64,000 bases of DNA, taken from contig CM076262.1 in the NCBI GenBank assembly GCA_038380795.1, positions 67,414,629-67,478,628 on the forward strand. Reading direction: 5' to 3'. The DNA comes from Pyrocephalus nanus. Lineage: Eukaryota > Chordata > Aves > Passeriformes > Tyrannidae. The position numbers and the translations under genes are program-made. This document shows, in pieces, positions 1 to 22,699 of the stretch (position 1 is its first letter; every line of letters starts with the position of its first letter). Below the pieces are notes generated by a model that ran no database searches, was not told the origin of the DNA, and saw only the letters and a program-made list of their open reading frames with translations.

Positions 1-600
1 TCTTTCCAGTATTCCTAGCTGGGCTGTAATGATGCATTTTATTCTGAAATGTCCTCAGCACGTCCCTAAAGACAGAGGGACAATATGATCATTATGCCAC
101 TCATGAAAATAAGTCACTGTTCCTCGTCTGCAACTTTCAAAGCACTTTAGAGTCTTCCAAAATTAAAGCTCTTTTTTATTAAGCTCGCTATATTGTAAAT
201 TACTCCTAAGCCACAGTTTGCACTGGAAGCTTCATTTGTCCCACTTAAAGCGAAGAATAGGTTCTCCTGGCTCTCACAAGCCAGACACAGCGAATTTTCT
301 CCTGTCATTTCGCTGTATCGGCACAGAGAGCCATAAGTTGACGATAAGGGCGACCAGCCTAGGGCACCATCCCAGTGGCAGGGACACGCTGCTCCAGCAA
401 AGGGCTCAGCCCTTCCTTATCCTGAGGCGCATAACCCGCGAACAGCCCTTAGGGCGACAGTTCTATGCCATGTCTCCTCTATCATTCCCATCCTGGGGAT
501 ATAACTTCAAAGGCTCGAGGTGCTGCGTGAGGTCTTCCAGTCGGTGCGCCGGCACGACTGCAGAACGCTCCCTCGAACCCAGGGCTCCCAAACACAACCA
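1..600. other. Upstream flank, no gene seen
   Basis: No exon, RNA gene or clear repeat was recognised here. The first 200 bases are AT-rich. GC content rises from about position 530 into the AKR1B promoter. Open frames in this stretch lack similarity to anything I know. Confidence 0.5.
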
Positions 601-619
601 CTCGAAAGCCGCTACCGCC

Positions 620-734
620 CACCCACAATGCTCCGAGTTCAGTTCCGGCCCCGCCCCAACAAGGCCGCGCCGGGGCGGGCCCGGCCGGACGCTCTTAAAA
701 GCGCGGGGGTGGCAGTAGCGGTGTTTGCGCTGTC
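620..734 (+). promoter_or_regulatory. GC-rich promoter of the AKR1B gene
   Basis: The 115 bases before the AKR1B start codon are very GC-rich and contain GC-box-like runs (ccccgcccc and ggggcggg, about 650-680). A short AT stretch, cttaaaag, lies near 692-699 and could act as a weak TATA-like element. This is typical of a CpG-island promoter. The transcription start is not determined; it should lie within the last tens of bases before position 735. Confidence 0.6.
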
Positions 735-9558
<8,824 letters not shown>

Positions 9559-10002
9559 AGATGGTTTCCTGCCTTTCTCCAAGTTCTCAGATATGCTTCT
9601 TCTGTTGCCTATGAGTTGTCTATGTAGCTTTTTCACTTCATCAGACACCCCTCCACACCCCCATTTTTTTCCCCTTTTTTTCCCCCCACAAGGATGCAGT
9701 ATATGTACTCACTGACTTTGTACTGTTTTCTTTTTGGAAGAAGGAAATGCTAAAATGGTTCTTAAGAGTACTGTGTGGACTAGTAGATTGTCTTTGCCAA
9801 ACAGCATGTGTGGAATTGGTAGGCAGAGAATATTGAGCAAGCTTGAAAAAGCAGTCACTTTTATTTTTGAGTAGTGTGAATTGGAGCTAGTGCCTGTTGT
9901 TTCCTGGAAGGACCAGGATGTTGGCAGATGTTACATAATGAGATCTGCTTTTTTCTGATTTTGGTTTTGTTTCTTTGTAACACTCCATACTTTTTTCTCT
10001 AG

Positions 10003-10069
10003 ATGGAAGTACAAGTTGAATTCTAAGTACAGCAGTTTCTACATGGATAGCTCTTCGAAAAGTGTATAG
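10003..10069 (+). other. Candidate alternative terminal exon of AKR1B
   Basis: A strong pyrimidine tract ending in ctctag precedes position 10003. If exon 9 (ending in phase 2 with AT) were spliced here, the frame would stay open: Ile, then WKYKLNSKYSSFYMDSSSKSV, then TAG at 10067-10069. A canonical AATAAA follows 41 bases later. This would replace the family-type C-terminus encoded at 9516-9558 and give a protein of about 324 aa. There is no family similarity to support it, so it may simply be 3' UTR. Confidence 0.25.
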
Positions 10070-10109
10070 GTCCTAGTTTCTTGGTGATATAAATTCTGGT
10101 TTTCCTTAT

Positions 10110-10115
10110 AATAAA
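10110..10115 (+). terminator. Poly(A) signal AATAAA, probably of AKR1B
   Basis: First canonical AATAAA noticed on the + strand after the AKR1B stop codon at 9556-9558. It would give a 3' UTR of roughly 575 bases. Cleavage would be expected 10-30 bases downstream. Confidence 0.55.
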
Positions 10116-10139
10116 ATAGTTTCATTACTGTGTGTAATG

Positions 10140-13100
10140 AGATGGTTATTTCAGCAATGTTCAAATGATAGTAATGCTGGAGTAGCTGAATTATATCAGC
10201 TTTCTCTAGAGATTACGTGAAAGCAAGGAAAATTAGCCCTCAGGAAATTGTCTGGTGTCAATGTTAACTTCTTGTGTATAACTGCTGTCTGCTGTTACAT
10301 GTAGAATACCTGAGTGTGATGAACGTGTGACCAATGAGTCTGTTTGAGCATCTCTTTAAATAGAGCTGGTTTGGTATGTCTGACAACTAATACACTGTTT
10401 AATTGTTTCTGTTTTACTGAAGTGATAGTATACTTTGGCTAGTAGAAAACTTAGTCCATTGAAGACTTGAAGCCTATGCAGCAACCTATGGAATTGTTTT
10501 AATAAGCAGTAGAAACCTTGCCCTCTCTGGTAGGCAGCACATAATACAGGAAGGAATTCTGTGCTTGCACAAGGTACCATTGGCAAATATAGTAAAAATG
10601 TGTTTCTAAGAAAAGCCTGTGTCATGTTCTTGCAAACTGGAGAACTAATGCTTTGTTCTGGGAGCAGAGAAAAATAGGCTTATACTGGTCTCTTGGCATG
10701 TGAGGTGTGTTTGTCCCTTAGGGCTCTTTATGGTTTTCATAATACTTGCAGGTAGTGACTTTAAAGTTGTTTCTGTCTGAGAGCTGCTTCAGACTATTCA
10801 CAAAATGTATTTGGGCCCTGGTAAAAGCAGTGACTAGTGTTGAATGATGTTCTTTCATATTCCTGTAGATATTTTTTATCTGATGTCTGAGTAGATCTGG
10901 AGTATGACTAGTCCTCTGAAGGAAGTTGTGTAGGCCTGGCAGAAAGAGGGTTCTTTCTGAACACCCTGGATGAAGGGAGACACCAGAACTGTTAGTGCAT
11001 AACAAATCTAAATGGTAAATGTAAGGTAGGATTCTGATTCCATAACTGCATAGTATACCTTAAAGTGAACTCAGACATGTTAAAATGTAACATGAAGTGA
11101 TTTGTTCTTTATATGTGAAATAGGTGTTTTGCTTCCTGATATCGATTAAAAAGGTATTAAGGAATCATACTAATTTAAAACTTCTTTCTGATAAATACTA
11201 TTATTACATTGAGAACTGATTTTGTAATCTCAAAATGCTTCTTTTAAATCTTTTGCCTATCACTAAGACCACATTTAGCATTCTTGGTCACAATATTTTA
11301 CAATAGACCAAACGGAAAAGATAAAACGTAAGGAGGAGAGAATTGGTGTCTGACTCCAAGTTCTCTTCTAATGCTGATTCTCCTGATAAAAATTGATTAT
11401 AATCCCTTTAAATTCTGGGCTTTAAAGCAAATACAGAAAGCTTCAGCTCTGCAAGTGTTTTTGTCTATCTGTAATGTGATAAGCAAAAGCTCAAGGGTCT
11501 CTAAAAAAACTAGAACAGCTGATGTTCTTTGCTTGGTCCAAGCTGTGAGAGAAAACTATTTGGGGCAATGTTGAATTGCTGGGAAACAACACTTTTGTGA
11601 CAATTGCGTTCTGGCAAGAAGTTAACGTTGAAGGTCAGGGTTTCTAAAACAGTACATCAGGTTCTGTTAGTTTCCTCTGCTTTCATTTCACTGTAACTTT
11701 CTGAAAGTTTGTGCCTGAAATTTTCCATTCTCAAAGTAGGAATTTTACTGGAAATCACTTTCAAACAGACTGCTCTGCAGCAGAAGGGAGACTATCTAGC
11801 ACTCAGAGTGGAGTGGTATTGTAACAGGCTCTCTCTGTATTTCGCTGGATGACTTAGCAGGGAAGAATTTGGAAAGGGTCATTCTGGGACACAGTGCAGC
11901 ACTTAACTGGCAGAGGGCTTGGACCTTGGTGAACATGAGAGTGGGAATAGAGGGAAAACAGAGAAGCATCTGAGTGAAGCAAAGCACAAGCTTGAACAGA
12001 AAGCAGGCTGTTGTCAGAAAGCATAGGAAGGAAGTGATAGAAAACCCTGTCACCCATAATGTTTTTGGATTGCTTCTTCAAGGGCAGATATAATTAAACA
12101 GGGCTGAGATAGAAGAGGCAGTCTAGACTGTGGCCAAGTCTTCACTTATTCTAGGTTGATCTGGGAATTGCTACAGTAAAATAAATGTCTGTTGTACCCC
12201 CATATTGTACCACACTCTCTACCTACAAGAGCAGAGATTTCCTTTCCTCTCCTAAAAGGTGAAGTGGAAAGATCAAAGAGTTAGATATCCGGAGCCTAGC
12301 ATTCCTGCTGACTGAGCTCTTCCTGCCTAGAACTGTTCACAGCATTTGTTTTTGTATTGTGATTTGACAGATCTCTGGGTATCTGATCAAAGAAATTAAG
12401 GACAAATACAGTTTTGTATCTCTTCCAATGAAAAGTGGCTATGTTTTGTTTTGTGTCTTTAATTTAAGAACTTGTAGTTCAGCCCCACCTTGACAGCCTT
12501 TTCCTAGACATTCTCAGGACTCTGTTGCAGCAGCTGAGCTACTGTGATACTGTAGCACATCCTGTAAAGAGGATTTCCAGTATACAGGAAAGATTTAAAA
12601 GCCTGAAACAGAAAAATCACATTCCTGGGACTGGTAGAATCAGTACTAGTACAAAAATTGTTTCAATTCCACCTGCACTCACTGCTCCAAATAATATCAG
12701 ATTAGCAAGCCTTTATTTTGTGTTAAAAGAAAATGGCTTTGACAGAACAGATCTGTTTCCATGGTAGCAAAGAATGATGACGAACTGATTTATAAGTGAA
12801 ATGGGTTGAGAAATTTGGCAATTATCTCACTGGAGAAGGCAAGAGACACTTTTGGCAAAATTTTTGGGAGTTGATGTTCCTTTGAGAGAAAATGGCCTGA
12901 CTTTTGGTATTGGAACACGAATACACAGGCCTGCCTGGCTGGAATCGCTTTTTATATGATACTCTGTAACTTGGTGTTTGTTTCCCTCTGGGAAAGGGAG
13001 ACATGATCTCTCCTCTTGCTGACCTCTGACACAAGTGTATATTGTAGCATTTGTGCCTTATTCTGGCAGTACCTTGCTTATTTGGGCTGTGAGGGAGCTC

Positions 13101-16100
13101 TTAAAACTCTTTAATAGGTCACTTTGCTCTTGCATTTTAACTTGTGCATGGTACAGTACCACCAGTACAAACATCTGCAAAACTCCATCTTTTTTCCAAA
13201 TTTTTAAGAAAAAATTAAGCAAGCTGAATGTAGAATCTGGCTTTTCTGAGCAGAAATAGACCTGATTACAAGCCAGCTGATAGTTGCTCATAAGAACAGC
13301 TGAATTGAATCAGACTAAGTATACACATTTTGTAGCATCTTGTCTCCAGCTGTGATCAAAATAAGTTGAAGATGAGTAAGTTGAGTATTGCCTTGGTGTT
13401 TTCTTTAAATATTTTGACAGCAGTTTGAGATCTTTTGTGTTTAACATCCATCAGTTAACTCTTTCCTGTTCAGTTAACTTCTGAATCCATTTCGTTCCAA
13501 GGGAATGATACGTTACCCTCACATTTTGTGAAAAATTGCCATTTGTTTTGGGCTTGTCTGCTTCTAGATTGATTAGATGCTGCTGGTTTTTACAGATAGA
13601 TGCCAGCTGGTCTATTTCCAGTCATGCTTTCCAAGCTGCCCCAGATTTGATAAGCTTATAGCATAGCTCCCTACAATTGTCTTAGGTCAAGGGAAGTCTT
13701 GGTTTCCTTAATTGCCCTCTATATAAATTATTCCTAGACCACTGATTATCCTGGTTAGACTTCTGTAAATCTGTAAGAGACAAAGGAAGGCAAAGACCAG
13801 TACTACTTGTCCAGGGTTGCATGCAAAAAGTTAATGAAATAGGTCTGTATTTTACTGATTATTTTGCTTCTCATTCTATGTGCTTCTGGATGATACTGAC
13901 CTCAATATGAGAGAGCTTGGAATTCTAGTGGATGGAAACCCTGAGCAGCAATGATAAGCAAAGAGTTTTGGATTTAACCTATTGTTCATTACCCACATTA
14001 CCCTGTTTTCCCTCTAAAACATGGACATAACACTTTTTTTTCACCCAGTCCTTTTGGAACTTTTCATGAGGCTTGATTCTACCAGAATGAATGAATTCCA
14101 CAATCAAAAGCTCAAGTCCTGAGACAGTGTATTTGTAATACAAAGACAAAATGCTAAGCTGTTTTCATTTTACTGGGTTCAGTCCAGTGGCACAGATAAT
14201 CTCACTGCTCACTAGGAAGGATGTGTGTCTGGATTTGGTATATATATTTGTTGTGTAGCTGATGGAAACTGAAAATTATTTGGGGATACTGTAAACCTTT
14301 TACTGTAGTTCTAACAGAAAGTTGAGGGAAGGAGGCACACAGAAATAGAAGCTGCTAGTCCTTCAAGAAACTTGCTCTACTCCTAGAGCTGGTCGTAGTG
14401 ACTTTAGCCTTATGCTGCATATATGACACAGAGACAGTATTCATGTTCTTTTCTTGAGGCATATTGTTTATAGTGTGGCATGTTCACTCCTGGCTTCAAG
14501 AGATGGCCTTGGCATTTTTAGATCCATGAAGTACTAGATCTAGTATCTGCTCCTCATTTTAGACACTTATTCTACCTGGGGATTAAGTAATGACAAATGT
14601 TCCATGGGCCATGGAAAAGTATGTGGGGACAGACTTGTCACTGCCTTGAGGCTACCTTGCTAACCACATGCAGTTAAATTAGTTACAACCACATAAAGGG
14701 AGTGGGTTAAGTGGCTATCAGTGTACTTATTCTTGCTTATTAACACAGGATTCAGATGAATCTGAAGATGGAGATTAGAAAGTTTCCAGTACTTGTCAGT
14801 GTGGCAACACCTTTGCTGTTGGTCCCTGTCCTGACAGAACTAAGCTCTTCAGAAGACAGTTGTCCCTTCTCTTCTGCTGCAGTGATCTGAGCAGCAAAAC
14901 ACTTTTTTTTCTTCAGTCAACAAAAGAGCAGTTACATAGCTGTAAAAGAAACTCAAGTCTCTAGCCTGTCATGGCAGTTTTTATTTTCTTAACAAGTAGA
15001 TTCTATGTAAAGCAAAGCCTGAACTCAAAACAAAAAACCATAAAAGGCTGGAACATTTTTAGAATCTACAAAACTGCATACAACAGAGGTCATGCTTTGT
15101 AGTGTTCTCTCTACAGACAGCATATGCAATTGGAGCAGTGCCCTTGTGGGACATGTACTGGGATAGGGGAAGGGGTGAAGCTGGCCCGTGTGTTTCCTAA
15201 GCAGTTGATGGCAGCAGGCCTACTGCTGTGATAGCTGTGAGGCAGCAACACTGCTGGAAAGGCACATTGTAAATAGGGCTGCAGATCTGCTGCGAAGTAG
15301 AAGGTACTTTATTTCCCAGTAACTGACACCACCCAAATTCTTCTCCTTTTACCTTTGCTAAAGTCTCTGCAGCTGAAAAAGATCTATTGTCTCTAAAACA
15401 AACGCACAATCTCTGGCTTCTAAGTTGTTTTGAATTTTTTACTATTATATGGCTACTGTGATCATCTAGTTTGACTTCCTGCCTACCACAGTCTATAAAC
15501 ATCCGGTAAATAGCTTCAAGTCTGATGTCTGTGATTAAATTGGAATGTTGTTAGAAAATTCCTATGAAGTAGCAAATATTTCAAGATAAGCTGTATGCTA
15601 CAACCTTAAATTGGTATTGCTCCTACTACTGTAGATTGACAACCTGACCACAGGCTCAACACCTGGAAGCAGCTCACCTTCCATATAGTACATTTTCTAA
15701 CTGCATCTAGAATGATATCCTGAAACTGACCTTTTCAATTTAGCATGTTCAGGAGGAAAAGAGAGAGAATACCTATTACAGGCACCTTCCTGTCCATAGC
15801 ACTGCACTATAACTGTTTGGTGTCAATCCCTGATACATTTTTCAGAGCTGTTTCTTTAGAAGAATTGCTGTAAGAAATCCACTTTGATGGGAATTGCTTT
15901 GCTGTTTCTAGGGTACCTGTTATTCAAACATCTTGCAAAAGTTGAAAGTAGCTCAAAGATATGTCATTTCCTTTATCAACTACAAAGAAAATCAGTTGGG
16001 AAAGGATATCCATGAAGTGTGTATCCTAAGCATGAACCTTAATTACACAATTGTCCTTCCTCTCTGCAGGCAGTGCTGATTCACATTGTTGTTCTACTGG

Positions 16101-17130
16101 GCTGGAAGAGCCTAAAGCAAGTACAGGAGTTTTGAGTCATGTGCAAGAGTTCAAGGGCAAGAAACCTTGATTAACAGATGCTTCATTAAAACACAAGCAT
16201 AGGCTGCAGCAGCCCTGACTTTTTTTTTCTTTTACCAGAGAAAACCAGCATTCCGTGGCATCCTTTAAGTCAAAACACAAGCAAACAGTATCTAGGGAGC
16301 AGTACAGGATAGTGAAAATCTATGATTGGCTTTTATGAAGCTGCCTGACTTTTCTGCTTGTTAAATATGACAGTTGCCAAACAAAATAATTCCTGTGTTT
16401 CTCCTTTATCAGACTTTGGATGTGCTAGGAGACATTCACAGTCTTAACTGCAGCCACTCTACTGACAAAGGCAGTATTTATATACTCTTGATGATACTAT
16501 AAACCAAACATACAAAACTCCTACTAGTTTATTAGTTTTTAGCAGTTCATAAATATAAAAGCTCATTAAGAGAAGAGCTCCTGAATCATAATTAAGTGAT
16601 GTCTTCCAAAGAGTTTTCAGTCTGTTACACTGAAATTACTAAACTAAGAATCTCAGGCAGCATATTGTTTTATCTCATAAAGATCTTTTGATATTGAATG
16701 GATTGTCTTGACAACTAGAAGATAGTGTATGTTTTGACCTTCTGTCCAATAATACAACTAACAGGAGAATCTGAACTTCTATGAACTTTGTCAGGATTTC
16801 TATTTATGACAAACACTGCTTTTCATAAATCTGAAAGACACAGGTTTACGAAACTTTTTTATCATTACTAAATGATAAGAGAATATACATTCTGCTGCAA
16901 CTGAGACTTGTGTTACAAGAGCAGAGCAAAGATACAGATAAAGGACTGATACAACTGTGGTTGATAATAAGGGAAGCAAATGCATCCATGTTCAAAGATT
17001 ACTTTTCAGAATGCCTGTGAGCTACCTTCTCCATCTTATACTACATATTCCACTTCTATCATAAATTAATACACAAAGTATTGCAAATTGCTTGAAACAA
17101 CAATATACAGTCCCACCCCTGGAGGATCTG
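10140..17130. other. Intergenic stretch, no gene seen
   Basis: About 7 kb of AT-rich sequence between the convergent AKR1B gene and its antisense pseudogene. I found no exon of either copy, no tRNA-like fold and no clear repeat family. The scattered open frames are short, lack similarity and have no convincing splice context. Confidence 0.5.
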
Positions 17131-20100
17131 AAGATGGTGTCTATTTTAAACTTCCACAAAAGAGATAGTTCTTGTGATTTTTGCATCTAGAAACTAAAAC
17201 TGTAAACTACAGTAAAAACACGTCTGCTTAGTGTACACAGGGCAGTGAAAGCGAATGCTTGGTAACCTTCACATATATCAGTGACTTTGTTCTCAAAGGA
17301 TAAAGCATCTTTTGCTTAGCTGAAATTGCCAAACTTCCCTGAGATAGTAAACAGCTCTCTTGTGAACTCCCAAGCCTAGAGTAACCCAGGAAAACAGAAT
17401 AAATTGAACATCTTGGTGAGTCTGTATCTAACCATTCTGCTATCTAGACACTGCCTTAATATAATTGGCATGAATACATAGGCACAGCTCTTCACTTCAA
17501 AAACACAACTCTCATTCTTAAAATGGAGTTTATTTACACTGACTATCCCATATGTAAAGGAGCCAAAGAAAACAGAAAAAATATTGCCACTTATTTATTT
17601 TGGAATTTCCAGCTGATTTGATTTTTCAGGTAGCAGTTTGGTATGCATCCAGTGCAAGACACCTTAACACACAATGTGCCTGCAGAAATTCCGGTGTTAC
17701 CAACCTGTGCAGGATGAAAAATGCTCTAATAAAACCAATTGTTGGATTCCAGCAGATACGGATGTGATGATGTAAATGTTCCCTCTCTTTTTATTCTTCA
17801 GTGGGGCTATCAAATACTATCTGTTAAGAGGATATCTAATGATAATCCAATCTTGCTAAAGCCTGGAGGAGGAGGAGATACTTGCTTCATGCACCGATGC
17901 AGTATCTGAAAGCAAGGACAATTTCCATCTTCTTTTTGGTCAGTTCCAAGTCAAGTACCTGAATGAAGCTCCCAAACAGTTGGCTTACTTCATTTTGCAA
18001 AGAGACAAGATCATTTGCAGAAAAAATACCAAAGACAGATTGAAGCACTAGGAAGTGTGCAGTAGGTACATTTGTGGAGAGCAATGAATAAATGTCATAG
18101 AGTTGCAGTGCTGGTGGGGTCTAATTGCATCATCTCACTATGTTCTAATGAAGCAGACTTGGCTCCTTTTAAAGTAATTTTTTTGCATTCATAAGGAAGA
18201 AACCTACATGGTTAGGTTACTGACAGACAAAAGATTTTGCCAGTTCTGACTATGAAGGGGATACTTTGTGCCACTGGCAGAGTAGGTTTTTTTCATGTAT
18301 AAAGTTTTAACACCATTAATGATCCTGTAAGGTACCTTTTACCTTAAAATTTTCTTCAATATGCTTATGTTGAGAGCTTTGGGAATTATATGCATGTTTC
18401 TTTAAATCTGAAGCTGGATAAGCATGTGTCAGAACAGATAGGGAATTACAGATGAGAAGTGCTGCCTGTGTTCTGAAAGCTGAAAACCATATGTGCCTGC
18501 GTGGCTACTTTGAACAGCTCTGCTGGTAATCAGAGATGGCTCATATAGGAGAAGCACTATAATAAACCCTTCCTAATTATTACATGAGCTCATTAAATCC
18601 TTATCAGTCTCTGAAGATGCGATGAAACATGAGAATGCAATGAGCAAGAGTTCAGGATTGGCAGGGATGTTGTATGGAGAAGTAGCCAGTGTGCCAATTA
18701 AAGCCCCTAGAGCCACTGATAATCTTCTATTCATCACTAAAGTTAATGCAGAGAGAATATTTTTTAAAACATTAAAATGTGTACAAGACACAGCTGGAGC
18801 TCAGCTTTCCATAATATGTCTGTAAATAGTTACTTTAGCCCAAGTGGGAAAACTACACGTCACCAGGGAAAATACTGTGACCAGTATTAGCCTGGGATGG
18901 GGTTTTGTTGTACTTGAGTGTGGTTTCATTGATTTGAGGATCATCAAAAGGGAAATATGTTCAGTCTTGGACCTGTGAAAATAAAAAGTAGACTTCAGCA
19001 GTCAAATGCCCACTGTCTTCTCCCTCAAGCACTGTAGCATAAAAATATTATTGAAATTATAAAAAAGCATCATCTTGCACACTTTAATTTACCATCTGTT
19101 CCTTCAGTCTCTGCCTTCATTCTTTTCATTTTATAACTAGTGCGTACATGAGAAGAGATTCATAGTTTCTAGTAAAACAGGTTACTATAAAACATTTCAG
19201 TCCAGCCTGGGATCAGGCTGGGAATTTCTTTGATCTCAATCCCGAAATTTCATCTTGTTCTTCACAAGTACAGCTGCTCTGCTAAACACCCTGTTCCAGG
19301 TTAGAGAAAGCCATGAAGACTGGAGTAAAAGCAAAATTTCTTCAGGTCATCTACTGAAAAACGTAATCCCTTCATCTCAGCAGGACTGCAAAGTTGTTAT
19401 TTTCATAAGCATCTGCTGCTTTGGTTTTTTGTGGTTTTGTTGTAGGGTTTTTTTTAGTTCAGAAGTTCTCTTACATGTTTAATAAGCCCACCCAAGCTCA
19501 ATTAAGAATTCTCTTCACTGCTTTCACAACCAATTGCTTCTTCTAAATATGAAACTACAGTAACAGCAATTAGTGATGGAATATCACAGTAAGTGTGAGA
19601 GATGTTTCTGTATGTGAGATTTTTAATCGAGTAGTAAATCTTTTTCTAATTACACTAGTTTTACTCTGTGAGTAAACCACATCCTAAGAATGGTTTAGTG
19701 CATTGACTCCAATCTACCTCTAAGAAAGAAATCTCACAAAACATTCACAACCATGGCCAGTGGAGGGCTTCAAGGGGACAATATGCAGTGACAGAGATCC
19801 CTTTGGATTGTCAAAACTTAATCAGCTCTTCCTGAGGAAGACAGATGACTCTCAATCTACAAAAAAAAAAAGAAAAAAAAAGGAAGTAAAGTTTCACCTC
19901 TCAGAAGCAGAAGGTACTTCAAGGTTTAGCATCACTATAGTGACCTACCAAGCCCCACATCAGCTTTGAAAAGGTGGTTCCTTTTGCTGCTATGGGGTTT
20001 TTAAGGGAGTTAGCCAGGGTTTCAGATCGGTTCCTCCCAGCCCTGCCTCCAACAAGGCCCAATCTTTAGTTTCTCTTTCTAGCTGCCCACCACATTTTTC

Positions 20101-20549
20101 ATGACCTCTCACAGGGTCTGTATCAATGGGCTCCAAGGTCCAGTTGTGCACATCCAGCTGAAGCACCCAGCTCTCATGTCAACCCATCCCTGGGCCTATC
20201 TATTCAAGCAGCCTTTTCCCTTAGGAGCTGCAGGAGAGGAGAAAGGTAAGCCCTGCCATGTTCTCCATTGCAGAGTTAAGTGCTGCAGTCAGAAGAAAGG
20301 CAAAGGTTTTGCTGTCACTACAGGATTGCCACAGGCTTGTGTGACTGTGGCTTCCTGCACAAGGATAGGCACAGGATGTTCTGTGCTTCTCATTACTTCA
20401 TGATTTAGCCAAATACAGGTGCATTCCCACACAGGTATGAAAAAGCACAGCCTTAACAGAGAAGGTATTTTACTGCCGGAGTTGTTCCATCAACAGTGCA
20501 ACACCCCATACGGGTATGATGTCTGTATTGAGGAGCTGGAGAACAATTC

Positions 20550-21157
20550 TGTGATGGTTTGGACCTGGCTCCCTGTCAAATGCCCAAACCCTCAGCAGCA
20601 ATTCGCCCCCCCCCCCCCGCCGTTCTTCCCCCAGGGTAAAGAACTATGCAAATTGAAGAATCCAAAATTAAATTAGTTATATAACAATATATATTTTATG
20701 TATATTACAGTTATATACAGTTAAGATGCTATGTGCACAGCAAAAGGGAATCCAAACACCCCCTGAAGGGATAGGGAAAGGGGAAAAAAGGAACAAAAGG
20801 AGACAAAAAAGGGACACCAAGCAGATATGTGCAATCAGACCCGAGAACTAGTAAAATAACTAGTAAAACAAATCTCACCACGTCCCTTAGAAAAGTAGGA
20901 TTGGCAGAAACAGCCAGCACTCTCCGAACCCCCACGTGGCAGGTCAGTGGACACTGCAGGCCTCAGCCTTAGATAAGCGAGACCAATGCAAGGCCCCACT
21001 GTTCCCAAACCTCGCCGGAAGAGAAGACAGTGAAGGCCTCTCCTCCCTTCTTATTTATACCCCGATTTACGTAAAAATCGTATGGAATACTGGGAACACT
21101 GCTCCTTCCTTGTTTACAACCTTGTCACCAAGGAAGGCCTAGATTAAAACCACCACA
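20550..21157. mobile_element. Solo LTR of an endogenous retrovirus (ERVL-like)
   Basis: The 608-bp element begins TGTGATGGTTT and ends AAACCACCACA, near-perfect inverted termini with one mismatch. It is flanked by aattc (20545-20549) and aattt (21158-21162), a 5-bp target duplication with one change. Five-base duplications fit ERVL-type elements. It contains a run of C at about 20607-20621. No coding sequence remains. It is inserted right at the splice donor of pseudogene exon 5. Confidence 0.75.
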
Positions 21158-22044
21158 AATTTACCTGATTATTTGCAGGTTTGTGTCTTAAGCCTGGTTT
21201 TCTCAGGAGGCAATCTGTTTGCAGTTGAAGTTGGAGACATCAATAGCCTTCACTATTTCCACATCCACTAGCTCTTCCATAGCCTAGAAATGCTACAGAA
21301 TCAGACTACCGAAATTTTTTTTTTTTTTAATTTGGAAAAAATACCTGCACAAGGACTTCAGTGGTAAAAATTATCATGACTGGGGTCCCTTGTGCTGTGC
21401 CATTAGTGCAGTACATGAACAGTGGGGCTCTGGTCAGACTCAAGCTCTCGCATCTTGTGTCATCATACCTCTAAACAGCAGCATTATTCAAGGTGAACAA
21501 CTACACTATTAATATTTCAGTACAATATGACTATTTTGAAATATTATTCCCAGGCAGACCTTCTTCTTATAGATAAAATATATTCTTTTAGGATAATTCC
21601 TCAGCTAACAAAATAATTATCCCGTAATTAAAAGCTCATCATTTGGAACAGAGCAGCTTGACAGGAGCTGTTCTGGAATAGCTAGAGCAGGATGGATACC
21701 TGATCATCAACACTCATTAGTTTCCCAAGGGGGATGTTCCATTCAGCAGTGGCATTATAGTATAAGCAGCCCTGTGTTCCCCCACCATTGCCTATTTTCT
21801 TTCACACTAATGAACAATAAAACAGCCAGACAGCCCTAATTAGATTGGCACCTCCAGCAGAAAAGAAACAGGAGAAAATAATCTACTACTTCAAGAGGAG
21901 AAAATATCCCTCTTCCAAAGCAGAAATCATTTTTATTTGAAGTTTCTGTCTTAAGTAAGAGCTTAAAATGTCCAGTTTTCTCCTTCAAATGAGCAATAAA
22001 AATGTGCCTTACTGCTCATCTGATAGAAAGAAGAAACATCAGTG

Positions 22045-22694
22045 AATCCTTCTGACTCTGGCCGATGGCAAGTTGAATATGAGTCAGCAGTGCCCTGGCC
22101 AGGAGGGCCAACCACGTCCTGTGGAGTATCAGGCAAAGAATTGCCTGCCAGTCAAGGGAGGGGATTGTCCCATTCTGCTCTGCACTGGGGTGACCTCACC
22201 TTGAATATTGTGTGCAGAAAGATATTAATCTGTTAGGGAGCATCCAAAGGAGGGCAACAAAGATGGTGAAAGGCCTTGAGGGGAAGCCATATGAGGAGCA
22301 GCTGAGATCACTTGGTTGGTTCAGCCTGGAGGAGACAGAGGGTTCATTGCAGTCTACAACTTCCTTGTGAGAGGAACAGGAGAGGCAGATACTGATCTCT
22401 TCTCTGTGGTGACCAGTGACAGGACCTCAGGGAATGGCCTGAAGTTGTGTCTGGGGAAGTTTAGATTAGGCATTAGAAAAAGGTTCTTCACCCAGAGGTT
22501 GGATACTGGTGGGGCAGTGGAACAGGCTCCCCAGAGAAGTGGTCACAGCACTAAGTGTGACAGGTTCAAGAAGAGTTTGGACAATACTGTTGGGCACATG
22601 ATATAACTCTTGGGATTGGTCCTGTGCAGGGCCAGGAGTTGGACTCAATAATCCTTGTGGGTCCCTTCCAACTCAGCATGTGCTATGATTCTTC
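22045..22694 (+). mobile_element. CR1 LINE, 3' end, + strand
   Basis: About 650 bp of CR1 sequence: a reverse-transcriptase C-terminal region (ggatggcaagt-like start, gagcagctgagatcacttgg) followed by the 3' UTR with the typical ending, cttgtgggtcccttccaact and then atgattct. It is 5' truncated. It lies in what was intron 3 or 4 of the AKR1B pseudogene and is directly followed by a SINE. Confidence 0.88.
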
Positions 22695-22699
22695 CTTTG

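Noticed and set aside
18573..18825. Open frames on both strands (67 and 72 codons) within the AKR1B pseudogene interval
   Set aside because: I tried to match them to exon 7 or 8 of AKR1B and to known families without success. They are short and unsupported.
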